From Chitinophagaceae bacterium (GTDB lineage Bacteria; Bacteroidota; Bacteroidia; Chitinophagales; Chitinophagaceae): a stretch of DNA of 64,000 nt. Both the position numbers and the translations under genes were made by a program. Under the pieces are notes generated by a model. That model did not search any database. It was not told where the DNA came from and saw only the letters and a list, made by a program, of their open reading frames with translations. Every line of letters starts with the position of its first letter. Position 1 is the stretch's first letter. This document shows, piece after piece, positions 36,801-43,959 of the stretch. The stretch spans positions 62,001 through 126,000 of the forward strand of contig JADKKJ010000011.1 of the NCBI GenBank assembly GCA_016720565.1, read 5' to 3'.

Positions 36801-38505
36801 ACCGAAGGAGGATGTCAAATTCATTTTCACCCAGGGGCTCAAAACTCGAAAAGGTCAGACTGCCAAAACTATTGAAGGATACATTGAGATAAATACGCTG
36901 CAATGAACGCATCGCCCTCTTCACTGCATCTGGCAAAAAAGAGAGCTCGGTATATTTGAAAATATAGTTGTCCCAATTCTTTTTAATTCTTCCCTCCAGT
37001 ATATATTGCCATTTTTCCTTTCTCTCCTTCCATTTTTTCAGGTATAATTCATATACTTCATTCGGATGGTAGTCTACATATAACCCCTTCATACCGGCAG
37101 CACCCTGTTCACTCGAAAGCCACCAGGTAGAGCCCTTTGAGTTCTTATCATAGATCATGATAAGACAGCGGTCCAGTACAAAACCAAGCCGGGTTAATTC
37201 CCTGAAAACAGAATCGACCAATTCCGCCAGTTCGTCCGATTTCTGCATGGCCATGGCCCTTGCCCTTATTTTTTCAAGGCCTAATTCGATCTGTGCCTCT
37301 TTTGCCTGCTCTTCGGCCTGTTTCACGTCTGTATAACGCTGGTAGGATAAATGGAAAACATTCCGGAACCTTTTGAGCAGTTGAAGTTTTTCATCGTTGA
37401 TAGGTTCAAAAGTGGATATCCCTATAGACCCGCTACCTATTGAATAGAAATAATAATAAAGACCTTTGGTCCTTTTTATCCGGGTATCATCTTTTTCCCC
37501 AATTTCCCTCCTGAATTTTTTCCAGCTTGCAAGATCCTTTCCTTCAAAAACTGTTTCCGAAAAAGCATCATCCGCTTTTCGCATTTGCCTGATCTGCTTT
37601 TGTATGACAGGATGTATATCATACCGCAGATGATTGGTACTTCCCCCAAGCTCATCGGAATAATCATAATTGATGAAGGTTCCCATTTCATCATTATGGA
37701 TATTGATCATGCCATTTCTCAGGGCAGGGAAACCCAGGGATTGAAATTCCCTGAAAAGTGTTTCACAAATATGGAGCAGGTCATTGGCCCGGTTCATTGC
37801 CATCGCGGCAGCTCTTATTTTTTCCAGTGAGACTTCGATCCTTGCTTCCCTTGCCCGGGCAATGGCCCGCTCAATATCCAGGTACCTTGTATAAGCCAAT
37901 TCAAACACCTTCAGGAAACGCAGGAATAACCCAAGGTCATCTTTACTAAGCGGTGCATAGGTGGAAATGCCCAATGCCACCGGGCCCAGTGAATGCCAGT
38001 AATAATTCAGTGAAGTTGCCTTTTCCAGGAACCTGTCTATAAAAACATTCGTTCCCTTCTGGTATTTGAGCCATTCCTTTACCTTCTCCCCTTTAATGAA
38101 TGTATAATAGGATTGCCCCTTGCCTTTCATCATTTTCAAGGCAAATGCATTGGCAATTTTATGATCAGTATAAATGGTTTCGGTTATGAATGTTCTTTTA
38201 TGCTTTGCATAATATTCATAATTCATATAAACCCCTTTCTGTACATAGAAAATGGCGGTTTGAACATTCCTTATCTCCTTTACTCCCAATGATTCCAGTT
38301 GAAGGGAAATAGTTTTGCAAACCTCCAGCATATCTTCAGGCGCCTTCATTCCCATAGCAATAGTGCGCACTTTTTCCAGGGCTGATTCAATTTCCAGTTC
38401 CCGGTTCTTTTTATCCAGATCAAGGGCATTTCGGCTGATCTCCTTCCTGAGAAGAAGGTTTTCGGCCTTCAGTTTTTTACCATCTGGTATTCCTGTCTTT
38501 TTCAT
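30883..38505 (-). CDS. Giant cytoplasmic histidine kinase with twelve tandem sensor modules (kinase 4)
   Basis: This 2540-residue protein has no signal peptide or membrane helix and so should be cytoplasmic. After about 35 N-terminal residues of coiled coil it has twelve tandem modules of about 180-195 residues each, ending near residue 2263, then a coiled coil and the shared transmitter with His2305 (GIAHEIQNPLNFVNNFSE), RVILNLINNAFYAV, DNGMGIP, IFQPFYTTKPTG and GTGLGLSLSYDI. Each module begins with a helix (IEAALERVRSRTMAMQKSDEL type), contains a mixed alpha/beta core and ends with a helix (RFAKVFDQTYTRFLDLQKAE type). The size and repeat count resemble GAF-type sensor arrays, but I cannot place the module in a named family. 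It starts 11 nt after nothing but the upstream kinase gene stop (38517) and is coupled to kinase 3. Confidence 0.93.
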   Translation of the reverse strand: MKKTGIPDGKKLKAENLLLRKEISRNALDLDKKNRELEIESALEKVRTIAMGMKAPEDMLEVCKTISLQLESLGVKEIRNVQTAIFYVQKGVYMNYEYYAKHKRTFITETIYTDHKIANAFALKMMKGKGQSYYTFIKGEKVKEWLKYQKGTNVFIDRFLEKATSLNYYWHSLGPVALGISTYAPLSKDDLGLFLRFLKVFELAYTRYLDIERAIARAREARIEVSLEKIRAAAMAMNRANDLLHICETLFREFQSLGFPALRNGMINIHNDEMGTFINYDYSDELGGSTNHLRYDIHPVIQKQIRQMRKADDAFSETVFEGKDLASWKKFRREIGEKDDTRIKRTKGLYYYFYSIGSGSIGISTFEPINDEKLQLLKRFRNVFHLSYQRYTDVKQAEEQAKEAQIELGLEKIRARAMAMQKSDELAELVDSVFRELTRLGFVLDRCLIMIYDKNSKGSTWWLSSEQGAAGMKGLYVDYHPNEVYELYLKKWKERKEKWQYILEGRIKKNWDNYIFKYTELSFLPDAVKRAMRSLQRIYLNVSFNSFGSLTFSSFEPLGENEFDILLRFAKVFDQTYTRFLDLQKAEAQAKEARIEAALERTRTQSMIMQHSNELDATLRVFHEQILLLGIPSAFSFLWLPDEENDRHLFWAAWVENVRKAKKTTTIFNSKAINYPLDRMEPATAQCLIDWKGNESVVSYNVPPAGVKSYFAAWQELISGVEELKPEYFSQGLYYVEAFIKYGCFGVMVRRELTEQEKKILYRFAIEFERTYTRFLDLQKAEAQAREARIEAALERIRARALAMHNSEELIEVARVLREQMSLLGQPELETSAVQLYEEDPENIISFRAFRLSADKEGEVFYRRSLIPKNCCVFIKEMLQKFYAEEMEYTVEVSGKKQADWYKEFFKIAPEVKIAMEKNNSLHEKRYYHFSKFSGGALLMAASELPSEETCYLQKRAAKVFDLAYQRFLDLKKAEAQAREAKTETALERIRSRTMGMQKSDELKDVIQLVYEQFLQLNIHIGHAGFVIDYKAREDYDIWVADPIGSVPSRVIVPYFDSVYYNQFNEAKRKGENFFPTLLSFEEKNNFYKKLFEYIPGLPEEARDFYFNCPGLAASTVLLEDVGLYIENFEAIPYTEEENAILMRFGKVFQQTYTRFNDLKKAELQAREAQIQLALERVRAKTMAMQKSDELNETSLVLYQQLEYLGEPVDQITIGIVNEMQHVMEVSATVLGSSLRQTFMHSIDEPIVMNRVYKGWKAGQKSFVLEIDADELRAYNEYRNKLVGFEKFETGLEHAGRRIIYVAYFSKGMLALATHEPRPDESMQLLVRFASAFDLTYTRFLDLQKAEEQAREANIEAALERVRSRTMAMHNSQDVGDTVHTIFAELLKLGVTTNRCGILIHGINHISEVWTARANAEGTSNLIIGQLDMMMHPMLKAARKAWENKEPVFQYQLIGDDLKEYYRAINNSAYYPTKFNPDALPSKEFHTDFYFSEGSIFAFTNEPVTPEAGAIFKRFAAVFGQTYRRYLDLQKAEAQAREGQIQLALERVRARTMAMQRSEELFETAQVLFEQFKALGEDPLQITIGIVNEEKGEIEFNVTDWSGGGSKVDRSFAASIEEPTLINKIYRGWKEQKKSVVVDLTGKELEKWIKYRNEISKVKIQSKDTAGRRVVTVAFFSKGHVSFSSPEPRPLENVQLLERFAAVFDLTYTRFLDLKNAEAQAREAKIETALEKVRSRTMAMQKSDELADTVWILFEQLKDLGEQPERAFIGVINEVEHVIEIWATQHGGLLYNKAWKATIDEPYVMNPMYKAWKKQKKSLVIDLKGESLEGYFQFLKKLGAPVKREIFGERRFENIAFFSRGMLGIITPEEQTPEALQLYERFASVFDLTYTRFLDLKNAEEQAREARIETSLERVRGKAMAMHSSKDLSETVNLFFGELKTLGITPIRCGVGAIDEKERTSSISATSAQQQGESYELIGKLKLEGHPVLDNVFRHWKDQKEYFPVLKGKEITEYYKVMKPQVAFPDYPEEATQFGCYFHFREGIVFAWSEKEFTEDELRIFRRFTTVISLTYRRYIELQKSEAQAREAVKQASLDRIRAEIASMRTIDDLERITPLIWKELTILGVPFIRCGVFIMDNEQSLMHTFLSTPEGKAIAAFHLPYDTPGNVSQILHNWQQKKIYTDHWNEAAFLEWSEILVQKGAITTQNNYLASFPEGGFFLHFVPFLQGMLYAGNSAELSRSDIKLLQTVADAFSTAYARYEDFNRLEVAKQQVENTLTDLKQAQQQLVQSEKMASLGELTAGIAHEIQNPLNFVNNFSEVSKELLDEMRTEIDSGNLEEAKEIANDVIQNLEKINHHGKRADSIVKGMLQHSRSSSGQKELTDLNALCDEYLRLSFHGLRAKDKTFNASFNTELDDEIPKVSIIPQDIGRVILNLINNAFYAVSEKRKQAIAGYEPTVTVATKRNGDKAEIRVSDNGMGIPQRSLTKIFQPFYTTKPTGQGTGLGLSLSYDIITKGHNGEIKVDTKEGEGTTFTILIPNQ
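31715..38400 (-). repeat. Twelve tandem protein-coding repeats of about 540-585 bp
   Basis: Module borders, set at the conserved QAREA-type motif, lie near 37845, 37292, 36727, 36142, 35565, 35000, 34448, 33888, 33333, 32787 and 32248; the last module ends near 31715. These correspond to residues of about 220, 404, 593, 788, 980, 1168, 1352, 1539, 1724, 1906, 2086 and 2263. The linker helices are the most conserved part; the cores have diverged strongly. Three core types can be told apart: modules 1-2 (GIST-x-x-P type), modules 7, 9 and 10 (IGIVNE and GWK-x-x-KKS type), and modules 8, 11 and 12 (RCG start type). Confidence 0.85.
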
Positions 38506-38516
38506 TATTTGCTCTG

Positions 38517-40556
38517 TTAAAGCGGAAGTTGAATAGCAAATGTTGTTCCTTCTCCCTCCTTTGTTTCCACTTTTATCTCTCCACCATGCGCCTTTACAAT
38601 ATCATAACTCAATGATAAACCCAATCCTGTGCCTACCCCCGTGGGCTTAGTGGTAAAAAATGGTTGGAAGATCTTATCCAGCACTTTTTTCGGAATACCA
38701 TTTCCATTATCAGTTACCCTGATCTCTACCTTTCCATTGCTTTTCTTTGTGCTTACTGTCACCCTGGGATCGTACCTGACATCCATTGCCTCATTTAAGG
38801 CAGATCTTTTTTTATCATCTACCGCATAGAACGCATTGTTGATCAGGTTCAGCATTACCCGGCCCAGATCCTGCGGAATGATATTGATCTTTCCAATATT
38901 GCTGTCAAACTCTGTTTTAAGGGAGGCATTAAAATTCTTGTCTTTGGACCTTATGCCATGATAAGCCAGTCTCAGGTATTCATCTACCAGGGCATTTATA
39001 TCGGTTGGTTCCTTTACCGAATTCCCTGTACGGCTATGCTGTAACATTCCTTTTACAATGGCATCGGCCCTTTTTCCATGATGACTGATCTTTTCCTCAT
39101 TCTCTTCTATATTCCTGGCAATGGTCTTGGCTTCCTCCAGGTCACCTTTCTCCAGTTCCGTTTTCATCTCACTTATCAATTCTTTATTGATCTCAGAAAA
39201 ATTATTCACGAAATTCAGGGGGTTCTGGATCTCATGGGCAATGCCTGCCGTTAGCTCACCCAGAGAAGCCATTTTTTCTGATTGTACCAACTGGGATTGG
39301 GTTGCTTTCAAATTATTCAGTGTAGACTCCAGTACTTTATTGGCTTGTTGCTTTTGCCGGTTATTTCGGTACAGGATGATACCGATCGCAAGAAATACTC
39401 CAAGCCCGCCTAATAAAGCATAGGTTCGGTTTCGGCTCTGGCTTTCAATTCTTCCCTTCTCCAATTCCTGTAAACGAAGTTGTTCATCAAAACCCACATT
39501 CTGCACCTGCTTTATTTTTTCCATACTGAATAACGAGTCTCTAATGGTGACCGCCAGTTGCAGGTAAATTAATGCGCTATCGGGTTTTTTCTGGTTCTTA
39601 TAAATAGTAGCCAGGCTATAATACCCTTTTATGATGGAAGATACACGGCCGGTGTTTTTTGCCTGCTGCAGGCCTTCCCTGGTATAATACAGGGCCGAAT
39701 CATCCTGGTTAAGCTTATGGTAATAACCAGACAGGTTAAGGTAGGTTTCAGCCAAACCAGAATAATTGTGTTGCTCAAGGCAGGATTCAATAGCCGAACG
39801 GTAACTATCCAACGCCAGCTTTGGAAGTTGCTTTTTCTGATAGATATTGCCCATACTATTATAAGTAACGCTTCGATATTTATTATACCCGGCAAGATCT
39901 GAATAGGCAAGTGCCTTTTTTAAAAAATACAAGGCAGAATCTAATTTATCTTCCCCGGAATAAATACTGCCTAATGCCCGGTAAGCCTGGGAAAATAAAG
40001 TATTATCATTTATAAGGGTGGTGGTTTTAAAGCAATCCTGTATAGTCTTCAGTTGTTTATCGTAGTTACCTGTAGAGAAATACAAACCGGCCATATCACT
40101 TTGTATGGTGGCCAGCATATTTAACCTGGCAAATTCGGGTTTGCCGCTATCTGTAAATTTTGAAATATTCCAGATATTCTTTTCACATTCCCTGCTTTCC
40201 GCTATCTGCAGTGCCCCATTATAAGATTTAAGGGATTTAACATAATTCCCCTGGTTACTCGTGATCACCCCTATCAGGTCAAGTGCATCTGCTTCCCATA
40301 ATTTTAATTTCAATTTCCTGGCAAGAGGAATATCCTTCTCTACATAGAAAAGGGCACTGTCTGAATTAATATCCAGGTAATAAAGTGAAAGCTCCCGGTA
40401 GGCTGCCATTCGAAGCGTATCATTTAATCCTTTATTCAACACAAATCTTAAACTATCTGCCTGCTTTTTAGTAGGCTCCAAAAAAAGCGGGTTTACCTGT
40501 GCCATTGAAAAAACAGGAAACAATATCAGCAAATACAATTTTAACATTGACTTCAT
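38517..40556 (-). CDS. TPR-sensor histidine kinase (kinase 5)
   Basis: The start is placed at the ATG at 40556 (MKSMLKLYLLILFPVFSMAQ, a good signal peptide), 10 nt after the upstream stop; the open frame reaches 40613 but would overlap the neighbour. The protein of about 679 residues has periplasmic TPR repeats (about 60-330, with ALGSIYSGEDKLDSALYFL and NSMGNIYQKKQLPKLALDS as clear units), a membrane helix (about 355-375), a coiled coil and the shared transmitter with His441. The boxes are RVMLNLINNAFYAV, DNGNGIP, IFQPFFTTKPTG and GTGLGLSLSYDI. It ends 11 nt before the giant kinase gene. Confidence 0.92.
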   Translation of the reverse strand: MKSMLKLYLLILFPVFSMAQVNPLFLEPTKKQADSLRFVLNKGLNDTLRMAAYRELSLYYLDINSDSALFYVEKDIPLARKLKLKLWEADALDLIGVITSNQGNYVKSLKSYNGALQIAESRECEKNIWNISKFTDSGKPEFARLNMLATIQSDMAGLYFSTGNYDKQLKTIQDCFKTTTLINDNTLFSQAYRALGSIYSGEDKLDSALYFLKKALAYSDLAGYNKYRSVTYNSMGNIYQKKQLPKLALDSYRSAIESCLEQHNYSGLAETYLNLSGYYHKLNQDDSALYYTREGLQQAKNTGRVSSIIKGYYSLATIYKNQKKPDSALIYLQLAVTIRDSLFSMEKIKQVQNVGFDEQLRLQELEKGRIESQSRNRTYALLGGLGVFLAIGIILYRNNRQKQQANKVLESTLNNLKATQSQLVQSEKMASLGELTAGIAHEIQNPLNFVNNFSEINKELISEMKTELEKGDLEEAKTIARNIEENEEKISHHGKRADAIVKGMLQHSRTGNSVKEPTDINALVDEYLRLAYHGIRSKDKNFNASLKTEFDSNIGKINIIPQDLGRVMLNLINNAFYAVDDKKRSALNEAMDVRYDPRVTVSTKKSNGKVEIRVTDNGNGIPKKVLDKIFQPFFTTKPTGVGTGLGLSLSYDIVKAHGGEIKVETKEGEGTTFAIQLPL

Positions 40557-40566
40557 CAGGCAATTT

Positions 40567-43500
40567 TTAATTATTCGGAAGCTGAATAATAAAAGTAGTT
40601 CCTTCACCTTCATTGGTTTCTACTTTTATCTCGCCTCCATGCGCTTTTACTATATCATAGCTTAACGATAGTCCCAAACCTGTACCAACGCCCGTCGGCT
40701 TAGTAGTAAAAAATGGCTGGAAGATCTTATCCAGTACTTTTTGTGGGATGCCCTTTCCATTGTCCGCAACCCTGATCTCTACTTTATCATTGACCTTCTT
40801 CGTGCTTACTGTTACGGTTGGATTGTAATTGTCCTTCAGAATTGATCTTTTCTTATCATCGACGGCATAAAAGGCGTTGTTGATCAGGTTCAGTATTACC
40901 CTGCCCAGATCCTGCGCAATAACAGGTATACTTCCAATGGAGGGATCAAAATCCGTTACCATGGAAGCATTAAAGGATTTATCCTTGGCCCTCAACCCAT
41001 GATAGGACAAGCGCAGGTATTCATCGCAAAGCGCATTGATATCGGTTGGTTCCTTTTGCCCGCTGTTGCTACGGCTATGTTGCAGCATCCCTTTTACGAT
41101 AGCATCCGCCCTTTTACCATGAAAAATGATCTTCTGCTCATTCTCATCAATATTTTTAGCGATCTGTTTTGCTTCTTCCAGGTTTCCTTTTGAAAGCTCC
41201 TCATTCATCTCCGCGATCAGTTCCGCATTCACTTCAGAAAAATTATTCACGAAATTCAAGGGGTTCTGGATCTCATGCGCGATACCCGCCGTTAGCTCGC
41301 CCAGCGAAGCCATTTTCTCTGATTGAACTAATTGAGCCTGTGTATTTCTCAATTCATTATAGGCTTTTTCGATCTCCTTTGCCTGGGCCAGTTCTTTTTG
41401 CTGCGTTCTTTCCTTTTCTCTTTTTACGATAAAATTTCTCTGGTACTTATAAATAACAAACCCTAAAAGGATAAATAGTAAAACGTAAAGACTATAGGCC
41501 CACCAGGTCTTCCACCAGGGTGGAGTGATCGTGATAGAAAGGGTTTTCTCAATAATTGAACCCTGGTCATTGATAGCCTTTACATGAAGTACGTATTTGC
41601 CAGGTGGTAAATTAAAGAACATGGCTCTTGACTCCGATCCAATATCCCGCCATTCCTCATCATAATTTTCCAGTTTATACAGGTATTTTATATCCCCCGT
41701 ACTCCGGTAATCAAAGGCGATGAATTCAAGGGAAAAAGTGTTTTGGGTATGATCCAGTTCAAAATGGTTTGTTCTCCACAAAGGCTCCCTTAATATGCCA
41801 TTGCTGCCTGGCAGGATATCCTGGCTTCCCAATTTAAGATTGACAAACTGCAATAATGGAGGCGTTCTTTCACTAATAAGCTCCTCTGGCTTAAATGAAT
41901 AATAACCTTTGGAATTACCTAAAAATAACCGGCCATCTTTGCTCCTGATATTTCGCATCCAAATGCCAACCGTTAAACGGACCCCCTGTGATTCATTAAA
42001 GACTTCTACTGCATTCCTATCCCGGCTTATTCGGATGATCTTATTACTGTTGCTTACCCATAAATTACCATGAAGGTCCTCAACTATGCCAAGAACCTCT
42101 TCCAACCCCCCTGGAAATGCCGGGCAGGTGAACTTGATAAAATTGTTTTTCTCCTTATTAAAATAAAACAGGCCATCCGGACCGGTTACCCACAATTCGC
42201 CGGAGGCATCTACATGCATATTTACCAATGAGGCGACGCCCATGAAGTAATGACTGAACTTCCCTGTTTTTTGATCCAATCTGTACATATAATCTGAACA
42301 GATCCAGATATTGCCATTTTTATCCTCTGTTATATTGTTTAGTGAACCCTGGCGCAGGCTCAGGCTGTCTTTTGGATCGTTCACATAATTAATGCACTTA
42401 CCTGTTTTGGTATCCATCTTTGATAATCCATTATGGGTAGCCACCCATAAATAATGTTTGCTGTCAAAAAACAGTGCATGTACGGAATCATGGACCAGGC
42501 TGGAAGGATCATTTGCATTATGCCTTATATACGTGAACTTGTCTGTTTTTATATCGTACTTATCTATCCCGCTGGAATGCATTGCAAACCAAATATTCCC
42601 TTCACCATCTCCTTTCATGTCCATGATAATACCACTGGAAAGACCAGTTGGATTTCCCGGATCATGTTTGTACAGTTTCTGCTGTCCCGTACTCAAATTC
42701 CTGCGAATAACTCCGCTATCGGAGCTCATCCAGAGCACCTGTTTATCCTCTTCTAAATAAAAAGCCCCGGCAGCCATCCCAAGGGAAGTAAAGGGAACTT
42801 CGGTACTGAAAAGATCAAGATTGTAAAGATTTCCTTCCAGCGTAGATATCCAGAACAACCCATCTTTAGTGGTGATCGCACTTATTGCCAGGCTATCTTT
42901 AAATCCGCTCAATGTATCCTTGGCGTATCGATTCGTTTTATCACCTGATACCAGCCCAAAATGGGTGGTCTTTTCCAGCACAGGATCATACATATTGATC
43001 CCCGCGGAGGAAGAACCTATCCATAATCTCTTCTTAGCATCTTCTTTAATAAAACTGATAAAATTGTTCAATTCACCTTCATAGGGTGGCCTGTTCAATT
43101 TTTCAGGATGGGCCGGATCATAGGGGTAATGCGTGAATTTTCCTGTAGCTCTGTTTAATACATGCAACCCTTCGCCTTTAGTGCCTACCCAGAGATTATT
43201 TTTACTGTCCTCATAAATGCTAAACACATTATTATCCGCCAGGCTTTGGGGATCTTTGGGATCATAATTATAAGAGACCATTTTCCCGGTGGTTTGGTCA
43301 ATTTTCAGCAGTCCGCCCGGGCCATCCTTTTTGCCGTAAAACGGATCTCCCCATCCCACCCAGATCATTCCTTTTTTATCTTCATAGATCACATTTACTA
43401 CGATATAATTATTTACTCCTCTACTGAAATCAGTTAATCCCTTGATCTTATAGTGAGTAAATTTTCCCGTTCGAGGGTCATACCTATCCACTCCTCTGAA

Positions 43501-43950
43501 ACTGCCGATCCAGATATTCCCCAAATGGTCAGTGCTGAGGGCAAAGATGGTATCGTTCAGAAGGCTTCCCGGTTCCTTAGGATCATGACGAAAATGGGTG
43601 AACTTTTTTGAGACCGGATCCAATCGATCCAGCCCCGAACCAGCGGTACCTGCCCAAATATTACCAGCTGAATCTGCCGTACAGGTCAGAGCGACATTAT
43701 TGGCAAGCGAGTTAACATTGTCATTATTATGACTGAAACTGGTCAGTTTCTTGCCATCATAACGCTGCAAACCCTTTGAGGTAGAGGTAAACCATATATA
43801 CCCCTTCTGGTCCTGGACCAAAGAAAATATAGACTGGAAATTGTTCTTCTGTCCATCAAATACCCGGTTGAATTTTATCTTTTGGGAAAATAATACGCCG
43901 GTTACTAAAAGGAAAAAGGAAATAAATAATAAATGCTTTTGAATCTTCAT
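40567..43950 (-). CDS. Two-component regulator propeller histidine kinase (kinase 6)
   Basis: This 1127-residue protein has a signal peptide (about residues 1-22), about 14 Reg_prop repeats making a double seven-bladed propeller (about 25-700; typical units are IFSLVQDQKGYIWFTST and NNVFSIYEDSKNNLWVGT), a Y_Y_Y domain (about 725-800; FEFIAFDYRS-like and NLPPGKYVLHVKA), a membrane helix (about 805-825) and the shared transmitter with His892. In Bacteroidota this sensor architecture normally belongs to hybrid two-component systems that end in REC and AraC-type domains; here the protein stops after the HATPase_c domain. It is 9 nt from kinase 7 and 10 nt from kinase 5. Confidence 0.93.
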   Translation of the reverse strand: MKIQKHLLFISFFLLVTGVLFSQKIKFNRVFDGQKNNFQSIFSLVQDQKGYIWFTSTSKGLQRYDGKKLTSFSHNNDNVNSLANNVALTCTADSAGNIWAGTAGSGLDRLDPVSKKFTHFRHDPKEPGSLLNDTIFALSTDHLGNIWIGSFRGVDRYDPRTGKFTHYKIKGLTDFSRGVNNYIVVNVIYEDKKGMIWVGWGDPFYGKKDGPGGLLKIDQTTGKMVSYNYDPKDPQSLADNNVFSIYEDSKNNLWVGTKGEGLHVLNRATGKFTHYPYDPAHPEKLNRPPYEGELNNFISFIKEDAKKRLWIGSSSAGINMYDPVLEKTTHFGLVSGDKTNRYAKDTLSGFKDSLAISAITTKDGLFWISTLEGNLYNLDLFSTEVPFTSLGMAAGAFYLEEDKQVLWMSSDSGVIRRNLSTGQQKLYKHDPGNPTGLSSGIIMDMKGDGEGNIWFAMHSSGIDKYDIKTDKFTYIRHNANDPSSLVHDSVHALFFDSKHYLWVATHNGLSKMDTKTGKCINYVNDPKDSLSLRQGSLNNITEDKNGNIWICSDYMYRLDQKTGKFSHYFMGVASLVNMHVDASGELWVTGPDGLFYFNKEKNNFIKFTCPAFPGGLEEVLGIVEDLHGNLWVSNSNKIIRISRDRNAVEVFNESQGVRLTVGIWMRNIRSKDGRLFLGNSKGYYSFKPEELISERTPPLLQFVNLKLGSQDILPGSNGILREPLWRTNHFELDHTQNTFSLEFIAFDYRSTGDIKYLYKLENYDEEWRDIGSESRAMFFNLPPGKYVLHVKAINDQGSIIEKTLSITITPPWWKTWWAYSLYVLLFILLGFVIYKYQRNFIVKREKERTQQKELAQAKEIEKAYNELRNTQAQLVQSEKMASLGELTAGIAHEIQNPLNFVNNFSEVNAELIAEMNEELSKGNLEEAKQIAKNIDENEQKIIFHGKRADAIVKGMLQHSRSNSGQKEPTDINALCDEYLRLSYHGLRAKDKSFNASMVTDFDPSIGSIPVIAQDLGRVILNLINNAFYAVDDKKRSILKDNYNPTVTVSTKKVNDKVEIRVADNGKGIPQKVLDKIFQPFFTTKPTGVGTGLGLSLSYDIVKAHGGEIKVETNEGEGTTFIIQLPNN

Positions 43951-43959
43951 TGCTTGATT

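Noticed and set aside
31715..38400. Regular repeats that might suggest a CRISPR array or satellite DNA
   Set aside because: The period is 540-585 bp, the repeats are coding and diverged, and there are no short identical repeats with unique spacers.
30883..38505. Several plus-strand open frames of 60-180 codons opposite the giant kinase gene
   Set aside because: They lie antisense to the repeated coding modules, recur with the module spacing, and show no family motifs; they are shadows of the minus-strand repeats.
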